Shown here one piece after another: positions 58,314 through 64,000 of a stretch of 64,000 bases of DNA. Within the stretch, counting starts at the first letter, position 1, and the number at the start of each line of letters is the position of its first letter. Source of the DNA: Acidobacteriota bacterium (GTDB taxonomy: Bacteria > Acidobacteriota > Vicinamibacteria > Vicinamibacterales > UBA2999); NCBI GenBank assembly GCA_016184455.1, contig JACPCS010000121.1, positions 1-64,000 on the forward strand. Reading direction: 5' to 3'. A model generated the notes under the pieces. That model saw only the letters and a program-made list of their open reading frames with translations, did no database searches and was not told where the DNA came from. Position numbers and translations under genes: made by a program.

Positions 58314-58320
58314 GGATCGC

Positions 58321-58362
58321 GCGCCCGGCGGGACTTGAACGCGCGACCCGGACTCGGAGAAG
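58321..58362. repeat. Diverged tRNA-Arg 3'-half remnant
   Basis: The minus strand contains the acceptor arm CGGGCGC, a T-arm GCGCGTTCAAGTCCCGC and an anticodon-loop-like CTTCTCC, paralleling tRNA-Arg(UCU) at 62903-62979. The 5' half is missing and CCA is absent. It lies 8 bp upstream of the first YfhO-like start. Confidence 0.6.
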
Positions 58363-58400
58363 CGCCCTGCCATGCGACCGGCCGCAGCCCCGCGCTTCGC

Positions 58401-58889
58401 CTACTGTCTCTTCCCGCCCATCTGCACCTCGAATCCGTCTGGATCCTGGACGTGCAGGCTGTTCTCCGTCGCGCGAATCTTCAAGCCGCGCCGCTTCAGC
58501 TCCGCCTCCATCGCCGGCCTGACGCTCTTGTCGGTGTCCCAGTTGGCGAGCGTATACGCGATGTGATCGATCCCGGTCCGGCCGCCGGGTCGGCTGCTGG
58601 CGTTGCGCGGAATCAGGATGTGGTCGCCGAACGTCAGGCGGCACTGCGTCTTGCCGTCGTCTTCGGTCACCTGCATCCCGAAGAGACCTGCGTAGAAGTC
58701 GCGCGTCCGCCGGTCGTCGGCCACCTGCATCGACACGTGGTTGATCGAGACGGCATTGGCGGGCGCCGCTTCGACCGTGGCCACGGTGGAGGCGGCCGTT
58801 GCCGCGAGCGTCAGGGTCTGAATGAGCACACGACGGGTCATCTTTCCGCGTTCGTAGTCCTGCAGCAGCCGGCCGATGATCTGCTCCAT
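58401..58889 (-). CDS. VOC family (glyoxalase-like) protein with leader
   Basis: 162 residues from ATG 58889, with GAGAGGAGGA upstream. A basic N-terminal region followed by a hydrophobic segment (MTRRVLIQTLTLAATAASTV) looks like a Tat- or Sec-type leader. The VOC domain is complete: SINHVSMQVADDRRTRDFYAGLFGMQV, then GRTGIDHIAYTLANWD and SLHVQDPDGFEVQMGGK, with metal-site His, Gln and Glu positions. VOC proteins are divalent-metal enzymes of varied reactions; no substrate is predicted. It lies between the two YfhO-like genes. Confidence 0.83.
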   Translation of the reverse strand: MEQIIGRLLQDYERGKMTRRVLIQTLTLAATAASTVATVEAAPANAVSINHVSMQVADDRRTRDFYAGLFGMQVTEDDGKTQCRLTFGDHILIPRNASSRPGGRTGIDHIAYTLANWDTDKSVRPAMEAELKRRGLKIRATENSLHVQDPDGFEVQMGGKRQ

Positions 58890-58993
58890 GTGCGCATCCT
58901 CCTCTCGTTCGGGGTATCCCGCGTGTCCGTGTGGAACGGGCCCAATGCTATACCGAACCTTGACAGCGCGGCTCGACTGCGATCGTTGCCGGA

Positions 58994-59203
58994 TCACGTG
59001 GAAGTGTGGCCCGGCGCCTTTGCCGGGTCGGTGTGTGGCCGCCGTCTGAGCGGCAAGCCGGCCTCGACCATCGGGTTCGAACGCCGGTTCAACCGGGCGT
59101 TCGCGACGGCAGATCGTGATGCATTCGTGCAGCTGATGGTGACGGATATTCCCGCGGCACCCGCGAACACGGCCGCAACCCGCGCCGCGAATCCGAGTCG
59201 CAT
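58994..59203 (-). CDS. Possible small exported protein
   Basis: 69 residues if started at ATG 59203: a hydrophobic leader (MRLGFAARVAAVFAGAAGIS) and a basic, low-complexity remainder. No ribosome site and no family are seen. It starts 7 nt after the stop of the second YfhO-like gene. It may be an artefact. Confidence 0.25.
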   Translation of the reverse strand: MRLGFAARVAAVFAGAAGISVTISCTNASRSAVANARLNRRSNPMVEAGLPLRRRPHTDPAKAPGHTST

Positions 59204-59210
59204 CACGCAG

Positions 59211-60995
59211 TCAGCCCCGTGACCCACGGAACGCCGTTCCGGACGCACCCCGTGGCGACCGATTCGCCGATGTCCGAAGAGGACGCGGTCGACGACCGAG
59301 CGCCGTTGGGCCGGCAACGAACAGGGTCGTTATCGCAAGTACCACGCCGGGGATGAACCACTGGCTCTGGTGGGCGAGCACGAGCCGAGCGGCTCCGGCC
59401 GGCACGCGCACGGCAAGCAGCCCCTGATACGCCGTGACCTCACCGCGCCCGGACACCACGCGCCACGAGGGGTCGTGATTCTGGTTGACGACGAGCACGT
59501 TCGGGCCGTCCGACGCGACGTCGAACACCAGCCGGTTCGGCGTCCACTCCACGAGCGAGACTGTGCCACCCTCGAGAAGGTACTGTTCACCGCGATAGTC
59601 CGGCTCATTCATGCCGGCAGGCACCGGCTCAGGATCGAGCGGCTCGTAACAGGTGAGCGCACCCATGTTGGCCCGCGCGAGCGTGTACATCGTCGCCGTC
59701 GATTCGTCTCGGTATTGCACGAAGCTCTGCGCGCGCGGACGCGCCGTAACCGATCCGTCGAAGACGTAGCGCAGGTTGATGGGCCCGACCATTGCCGCAT
59801 CGATCGCGGCGATGACGAGCAGGGCGGTGAGCGCATCGCGGCCCAGTCTCGGCAGCAGCGCATCGACGCCACGTCCGGCGAGCATGCCGAACGCCAGCAC
59901 CGCGGGGAGCATGAAGCGCGACGGCACGCGCTGCGAGTCGAAGATCGGCAGTCGATGCAGCAGCGCCCACGGTGAGTGCTCGCCTCCGAACGTATACCCG
60001 AGACCGAGCACCAGTCCCCCGGCGGCGACCAGCATCCAAGGCATGGACCAGCGTCGCTGACGCACGATGCCGATGAGGGCGGCGGCGAATGCAATCGGAC
60101 TGATGTAGGCCCCGTACTCGTGAAAACGGTAGGGTCGTCCGCCGACGTCGATCGCGAGATCCTGGACGTGGGAGAACAACCCTTCGATCAGCAAGAAGAG
60201 GCTCGTGCTCTCGGTCGACTCGATGAGCCGAGGCAGGCGGCTCATCAGATCCTGCACGAGCAGCAGCTTCGGTGCGGCCAGGCCCACGGCGACCGCGCCC
60301 GCACAAGCGAGGTCGACCAGCGGTCGAGTGGACCTCTCGGTGACCGCGTGGTACAGCGCGAGCACGCCAAGGACCAGAATCGTGTGGGGCACGGCGTACG
60401 TGCCGCCTTCTCCGATCGCCAGCGCCAGCAGCAGACCTGCGATGAACGGACGGCCCAGAGCAACGGCCGCCAGGATCCACGGCATGTACGCGTACGCCAA
60501 CCATCCCGTGTGGCCTTCACCGACGTGGAGATAGAAGGACGAGCATCCCGCAAAGACGATCGCGGGGGCCATCGCGGCGAGCCTCGACAGGCCGTACGCC
60601 CGACCGAGCACGAACGCCCCGAGCCAGGCCAGCGCGATGTGGGCCACGATCTCGATATGCATCGCGCGCGCGGGGCCGAGCCAGAGGTGTAGCAGGAAGA
60701 ACGGCGACCACCACCGCGACTGGGGGTTGGCAAGCATCGGCATCCCCCCGCACTCGAACGGATTCCAGAGAGGAATCTGCCCGTAGGTGCGGACCGTCTC
60801 GTAGGGCACCCAGTGATAGAGCTGGTGCTGATCCCAGTCGAAGGCGACGCCGAGCTCGCCAAAGTGACCGAACAACGGCCAGCAGAAGGCCGCCGCAAAG
60901 GCGATTGACAGGGCCGCGGGCCAAAGCGCCCGCGTCCGACCCAAAACCGTCGATGTCCGCCCGAAAACGGCCCGACGAATCGAGGGGCCCTGCAT
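59211..60995 (-). CDS. YfhO-like polytopic membrane protein, second copy
   Basis: 594 residues, collinear with the 56619 protein and sharing long identical segments (HQLYHWVPYETVR, NPFECGGMPMLANPQSRW, ARANMGAL, EWTPNRLVFDVASDGPNVLV). It has an N-terminal extension (RRAVFGRTSTVLGRTRALW) and a basic C-terminal tail (RPRPLRTSANRSPRG). Two copies of a large membrane gene within 5 kb, each followed upstream by tRNA-Arg-like sequence, suggest a segmental duplication. The role is as for the first copy. Confidence 0.83.
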   Translation of the reverse strand: MQGPSIRRAVFGRTSTVLGRTRALWPAALSIAFAAAFCWPLFGHFGELGVAFDWDQHQLYHWVPYETVRTYGQIPLWNPFECGGMPMLANPQSRWWSPFFLLHLWLGPARAMHIEIVAHIALAWLGAFVLGRAYGLSRLAAMAPAIVFAGCSSFYLHVGEGHTGWLAYAYMPWILAAVALGRPFIAGLLLALAIGEGGTYAVPHTILVLGVLALYHAVTERSTRPLVDLACAGAVAVGLAAPKLLLVQDLMSRLPRLIESTESTSLFLLIEGLFSHVQDLAIDVGGRPYRFHEYGAYISPIAFAAALIGIVRQRRWSMPWMLVAAGGLVLGLGYTFGGEHSPWALLHRLPIFDSQRVPSRFMLPAVLAFGMLAGRGVDALLPRLGRDALTALLVIAAIDAAMVGPINLRYVFDGSVTARPRAQSFVQYRDESTATMYTLARANMGALTCYEPLDPEPVPAGMNEPDYRGEQYLLEGGTVSLVEWTPNRLVFDVASDGPNVLVVNQNHDPSWRVVSGRGEVTAYQGLLAVRVPAGAARLVLAHQSQWFIPGVVLAITTLFVAGPTALGRRPRPLRTSANRSPRGASGTAFRGSRG

Positions 60996-61009
60996 GAGAA
61001 CCTCAGGGT

Positions 61010-61158
61010 CTACCGTTTCTTCGCCGGCGGGCCATTCTGGGCCACCGCGGCCTTCGTGAGCGCCTTGAACGCGCCCGCGTCGACCTTCTCCCCTTCGTGG
61101 ATGTCGGCCGGGAAGCGGGTTTCCCGGTCGCGCCTGCCTTCGGCTTCTTGATGGACAT
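61010..61158 (-). pseudogene. Small frameshifted gene
   Basis: From ATG 61158 the frame begins MSIKKPKAG. The protein-like continuation RRDRETRFPADIHEGEKVDA and on to TAKKR-type basic residues with a TAG at 61012-61010 lies in another frame, so one base has been lost or gained near the ninth codon. The resulting protein would be about 49 residues. No family is recognised. It lies in the gap between the second YfhO-like gene and the tRNA repeat. Confidence 0.4.
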
Positions 61159-61519
61159 CTTAATCTGCCGCTGAATTCGTCGGTTTTGATTCGCCACGCT
61201 TCGTTGCTGTGTTCCGAGCGGTGACGTTCGGCAATGAGAGGTGGCGCGCCCGGCTGGACTCGAACCAGCGGCCCCGAGATTAGAAGTCGCGCCGGTTAGA
61301 CGCCCACGCCAACTCTCGGAGGAGAATCTCACGTTTCGCGAACGGATTCGAGTAGAACGCGTAGGCTTAGGGTCCTTTGTTCACTCGGAGGGGTGCGCGA
61401 AACATCAGGATCCTCGGTTCGGTATCATCACCGATGAACGTCATGTCGAGGACCATGGTGACGGCGAGCGACCGTCTGCGCTATGCGCGAGCGCGCCAAC
61501 CTGATCAGCGATCTGTTCC
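61159..61519. other. Inter-element stretch with tRNA-Arg 3' repeat
   Basis: No gene is supported. The region contains the 47-bp copy of the tRNA-Arg 3' half at 61242-61288. Open frames here (for example the one starting MARPAGLEPAAPRLE) are antisense translations of tRNA sequence. A short frame reading [17 protein letters not shown] near 61480 may be a gene remnant. Confidence 0.5.
61242..61288. repeat. 47-bp direct repeat of tRNA-Arg 3' half (att-like)
   Basis: All 47 bases equal 62903-62949, from the CCA end through T-arm and variable loop to the anticodon loop. Both flanks differ immediately beyond. The two copies bound a 1.6 kb segment, the pattern left by tyrosine-recombinase integration into a tRNA gene. 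No integrase is inside. Confidence 0.9.
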
Positions 61520-61738
61520 TCATGCGGACCGTTGCCGGGGCAGGCACTTCGACGGATCACGATCCTCGGTGAGCCCCCGGAGTTTCGCGATCATGGCCGG
61601 AGGAATCGCGGGCATTCCGTGATCGCTTACGGCATGCCCGGTCGCGACAGCAATGAGTTCGTCGACATTCTCCCCGATGAGGACGAACGTGCATCTGCAT
61701 CCGGGCATCAGTTCGGCACACCTGATCTGCGTAGCCAT
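61520..61738 (-). CDS. DUF1059 family protein
   Basis: 72 residues starting [20 protein letters not shown]. The DUF1059 order is clear: an N-terminal cysteine-containing strand, [21 protein letters not shown], then [18 protein letters not shown]1059 is a small domain of unknown role. AGGAGA precedes the ATG. Its start overlaps the end of the ABC fragment by 31 bp. It lies inside the segment bounded by the tRNA-Arg repeats. Confidence 0.8.
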   Translation of the reverse strand: MATQIRCAELMPGCRCTFVLIGENVDELIAVATGHAVSDHGMPAIPPAMIAKLRGLTEDRDPSKCLPRQRSA

Positions 61739-62061
61739 CTTGGATCTCCTGACTCTTGCGCTGGAATCATTCGCTGCACCGATGCGTCGAGGAGCCTGCC
61801 ATCCCGGACTCTGCCGACACGATCACACGCTCTGATCATCCGCTCGTCGTGCGTCACGGTGATGACGGCAGATCCTCTTTCGTGGGCGAGTCGTCGCAGA
61901 TAGTCCATTACGCTCTGACCGCGTTCGGTATCGAGCGACGCCGTCGGCTCGTCGGCCAATACGATCAGCGGGTCATTGGCGAGCGCGCGCGCGATGGCCA
62001 CTCTTTGTCGTTCGCCGCCTGAGATTTCGGCCGGGTATCGGCGAGCGTTCACTCTACGCAT
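61708..62061 (-). pseudogene. ABC transporter ATPase, 3' fragment
   Basis: 117 residues of an MacB/LolD-type ATPase: signature [15 protein letters not shown], Walker [14 protein letters not shown], and H-loop [17 protein letters not shown] followed by [10 protein letters not shown]. The Walker A half is missing; the frame begins at [12 protein letters not shown], just before the signature motif. A full ATPase would be about 220 residues. No permease gene is nearby. The truncation fits a decayed island. Confidence 0.85.
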
Positions 62062-62138
62062 GGCAGGCGAGCCCGTCTGTCACAAATGTTTCAATGGACG
62101 GAGCTGGTGGGGTAAGGGGCTAGAAGAGTGACCGGCTA

Positions 62139-62858
62139 CTAGTCTCTGTCTGCGGATGCAGTGTCGAGGAACCGCTCGAGAATCTTGACGTCGGAAATCC
62201 GGATCATGTCGCGCTCGAGGGCGATGGCGTTCATGTCAGTCAGGGCTTTGAGGCTCCGAGAGACATGCACGCGAACTGCGCCCACCATCGACGCAATCTC
62301 GTCTTCGCGAAAGTCGTCGCGTCGCAGCCGAATCTCCGTTCCGACAGCGTGGCCTCGCGCGTGTGCGCGCTCCAACAAGATCTTGGCGACGCGGGTCGTT
62401 GCGGTCTTCAACGCGAGATCGTCGGCGAGCCCGACGAGGCTTTGCATCTGGTCTCCGGCCGCGGTGACGAGTGCCAATGCCACCGTCGGCTGTTCGAGTG
62501 ACAGACGTTTCATCGTGGCGGCGTCTACGACGTACAGGCTCGCGTCTGTCATTGCTTCAGCGGACACAATGTAGGAACCGGTCGTGAAGGCTGACGTCGC
62601 GCAAAAGATGTCGCCGGCGCGTTCAAAAATCTTCATGATCTGCACGCGCCCGTCCGGACTTGTCCGATAACACTTCACGCGGCCGTCGATCAGGATGAAG
62701 ACGGAGTCACACGCGTCGCCTTCGGTGAAGATGCTCTCGCTGGACCGTACCGACAGCGGGCGGCAGTGCGATGCGACCGCCCGGACGGGGACAATGCCAA
62801 CGTCCTTGAAAGCAGGGAGGCTGCTGAGGAAGCGAATCGCGGTGGCCTGCAGGTCCAT
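62139..62858 (-). CDS. Crp/Fnr family regulator
   Basis: 239 residues. The cyclic-nucleotide-binding-like barrel (SVFILIDGRVKCYRTSPDGRV, then FERAGDIFCATSAFTTGSY) is followed by a dimerisation helix and a winged helix with DEIASMVGAVRVHVSRSLKAL as the recognition element. The effector is not obvious: the N-terminal FNR cysteines are absent, and the FCATS position differs from the cAMP-pocket RxS of Crp. It lies inside the island bounded by tRNA-Arg repeats and probably regulated genes now lost. Confidence 0.9.
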   Translation of the reverse strand: MDLQATAIRFLSSLPAFKDVGIVPVRAVASHCRPLSVRSSESIFTEGDACDSVFILIDGRVKCYRTSPDGRVQIMKIFERAGDIFCATSAFTTGSYIVSAEAMTDASLYVVDAATMKRLSLEQPTVALALVTAAGDQMQSLVGLADDLALKTATTRVAKILLERAHARGHAVGTEIRLRRDDFREDEIASMVGAVRVHVSRSLKALTDMNAIALERDMIRISDVKILERFLDTASADRD

Positions 62859-62902
62859 GTCGCTTCGGGCTACGCCGCGGGACTCTACGGCTTCGTGGAT
62901 CT

Positions 62903-62979
62903 TGGCGCGCCCGGCTGGACTCGAACCAGCGGCCCCGAGATTAGAAGTCTCGTGCTCTCTCCAACTGAGCTACGGGCGC
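62903..62979 (-). tRNA. tRNA-Arg (UCU anticodon)
   Basis: Read on the minus strand the gene folds completely: acceptor GCGCCCG with CGGGCGC, D-arm GCTC/GAGC, anticodon stem CGAGA/TCTCG around CTTCTAA with anticodon TCT, T-arm GCTGG/CCAGC with TTCGAGT. CCA is encoded at 62905-62903. It decodes AGA. A 47-bp copy of its 3' half lies at 61242, so it is the integration target of the adjoining segment. Confidence 0.95.
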
Positions 62980-63023
62980 GTGTTCTTCAGTCTACCGCCA
63001 GGCTCACGGCGCCGTCCCAATCC

Positions 63024-63032
63024 GTGTAGAGT
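63024..63032 (+). promoter_or_regulatory. Conserved upstream element GTGTAGAGT
   Basis: Same element and CCGTCCC upstream word as at 31505-31513, 30 nt before the start of the paralogous dihaem gene. Likely part of a shared promoter. Confidence 0.4.
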
Positions 63033-63062
63033 AGGCGCCACCCCATGAGGAGGGTTGCACGA

Positions 63063-64000
63063 ATGTACACCTTGCTCGCCTCGCTCTTCGCCTTCGTGCT
63101 GGTCCTGCTCCTTCCCGCCGGCGCCGCGGCCCAAACTGGCAATGCCCCGGCGGGTAAGGCGCTGTGGGAGTCGCCCGCAACCATGTGCCGGAACTGCCAT
63201 GGCACGAGCGGCGAAGGCGGCTTCGGACCCGATCTCGCGGGCCGGCATCTCACCGTCGCCCAGTTCCGGCGCGCCGTCCGCCAGCCGTGGGGCATCATGC
63301 CCGCGTTTGTCGAGTCGCAGGTGAGCGAGCAGGAGATTGCCAACCTCGTCGCCTACTTCGACAGCCTGCCGCCGGGCGCGCAGCCGGGCCCGTGGCGGTT
63401 CACGGTACCCGACGGAGCCCCACGCGGCCAGCAGCTGGCACTCGCCGCCTACGGGTGCGCGCAGTGCCACGGGCCGACGCTCGACATCCTTCGCCAGAAC
63501 ATGGGCGCGGTCGCCGCCGATTTCGAGTGGGTCAAACGCATGGTCTACGACCATACGAGGCTCATCGCCGCCCATTGGAAGACGGTCGGCGAAGAGCCGC
63601 CGGCGCGCGCCCGCATGGGGAACTATGCGCCCTCGCGGCTGCCCGAGTCGGTGCTGCAGGACATCTGGATGTTCGCACGCGACCTCGGGTATCGGCCGTT
63701 CATCGCCGGCCGCCTCGGCGCGGGCGTGACTGGCACCAACGGGGTCACCTACACCCTGACAATCGAGAACCACGGCCTGCCGAACCGCGGCCTGACCGCC
63801 GAGGAGCTGACGATCAATCTCGTCGTCCCGGCTGGAGCCAGCGTGGTGGGCACCACGGGGAGCGGCTATCAGGGCGTTCGCGCCGACGCGGGGCTCAAGG
63901 CGAATGTCGCGGTGTGGCAGGTCGCGAAGATGGCGCCCAAGGAGGAGCAGACGTACTCGATCACGCTGTCACGGGCCGGCACCGCCGCCGACAACGTGCG
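63063..64000 (+). CDS. Exported dihaem cytochrome c-like protein, partial at right edge
   Basis: At least 312 residues from ATG 63063, with GGAGG at 63049-63053; the sequence continues past the window. The signal peptide (TLLASLFAFVLVLLLPAGAA) is followed by CRNCH at 42-46, GIMPAFVES, and CAQCH at 132-136 in GCAQCHGPT. The C-terminal beta domain has VTYTLTIENHGL and INLVVPAGASVVGTTG, then KMAPKEEQTYSITLSRAGT. It is collinear with the 31538 protein, which ends about 30 residues further on, so little of it is missing. Confidence 0.85.
   Translation, partial: MYTLLASLFAFVLVLLLPAGAAAQTGNAPAGKALWESPATMCRNCHGTSGEGGFGPDLAGRHLTVAQFRRAVRQPWGIMPAFVESQVSEQEIANLVAYFDSLPPGAQPGPWRFTVPDGAPRGQQLALAAYGCAQCHGPTLDILRQNMGAVAADFEWVKRMVYDHTRLIAAHWKTVGEEPPARARMGNYAPSRLPESVLQDIWMFARDLGYRPFIAGRLGAGVTGTNGVTYTLTIENHGLPNRGLTAEELTINLVVPAGASVVGTTGSGYQGVRADAGLKANVAVWQVAKMAPKEEQTYSITLSRAGTAADNV

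Noticed and set aside
58321-58362. A complete tRNA gene at 58321
   Set aside because: No 5' half, no D-arm and a mismatched T-stem; it is a remnant.
61241-61504. Plus-strand frame starting MARPAGLEPAAPRLE
   Set aside because: It is the antisense translation of the tRNA-Arg 3' half, not a gene. The same reading appears at 62907.
61242-62979. An integrase or transposase within the tRNA-Arg segment
   Set aside because: All frames were inspected for recombinase motifs and none was seen; the element is therefore described only as att-like.

Overview
This is a 64 kb chromosomal window of GC-rich DNA, densely packed on both strands. No taxonomic marker can be read. The repeated co-occurrence of DUF6152 proteins, DUF6644-like membrane proteins, carboxypeptidase-regulatory/lyase-propeller proteins with a haem c motif, DUF5916 barrels and many exported metallo-beta-lactamase-fold proteins is the gene style of Acidobacteriota, probably Vicinamibacteria. 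That assignment is inference from gene content, not a search result.

Layout. 1-1.3 kb: a DUF2971 gene, a gene-remnant zone and tRNA-Glu(UUC). 1.4-6.4 kb: a DUF6644-like membrane protein, DUF6152, an exported TPR protein and the first of three large lyase-propeller/haem c proteins. 6.5-10.5 kb: rhomboid protease, a 907-residue cytoplasmic coiled-coil protein and a small exported protein. 10.6-17 kb: gamma-glutamyltransferase-like enzyme, NHL propeller, a secreted GRWEGDTLV-type protein with DUF6152, and two coupled metallo-beta-lactamase-fold genes. 17-25 kb: Mut7-C protein coupled to an MFS transporter, monohaem lyase propeller, NHL propeller, a phosphofructokinase with PPi-type signatures, a PaaK-like ligase, and a small membrane protein with a truncated DUF4389 gene. 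25-31 kb: an M20 hydrolase lacking its 5' end, the second haem c lyase-propeller protein with a broken 3' end, small genes, and an ArsR-SRPBCC-DinB operon with a readable promoter and operator. 31-45 kb: dihaem cytochrome, DUF5916 barrel, M20 peptidase, a three-gene operon of two metallo-beta-lactamase-fold proteins and a propeller, two DUF6644-like genes, cytochrome and DUF6152 genes, a GlcG/HbpS-like protein and an HD protein. 45-55 kb: HExxH protein, aldo/keto reductase, a second [12 protein letters not shown]6152 operon, the third haem c lyase-propeller protein, another related propeller and a large metallo-beta-lactamase-fold protein. 55-64 kb: a receiver-like ORF, a poorly coding stretch with a strong promoter, a cupin, two YfhO-like paralogues, a VOC protein, and a tRNA-Arg(UCU) region with duplicated tRNA 3' ends around an ABC-ATPase fragment, DUF1059 and Crp/Fnr. 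A second dihaem cytochrome runs off the right edge.

How the genes may work together. At least seven exported haem c proteins, several seven- or six-bladed propellers, four DUF6152 proteins, three GRWEGDTLV-family proteins and five metallo-beta-lactamase-fold proteins lie in one stretch. This suggests a periplasmic oxidation or electron-transfer repertoire grown by duplication; the substrate cannot be read from sequence.

The most unusual layer lies between the genes. Many gaps hold inverted repeats built from 7-nt units (8-9 nt in one subfamily). The unit length is held while the unit sequence differs from locus to locus. Several supply stop codons, abut start codons, or coincide with gene truncations; one is translated as a signal peptide. 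A different 50-bp repeat is translated in frame at the mature N-terminus of two unrelated exported proteins. A 47-bp perfect copy of the tRNA-Arg 3' half bounds a 1.6 kb insert.
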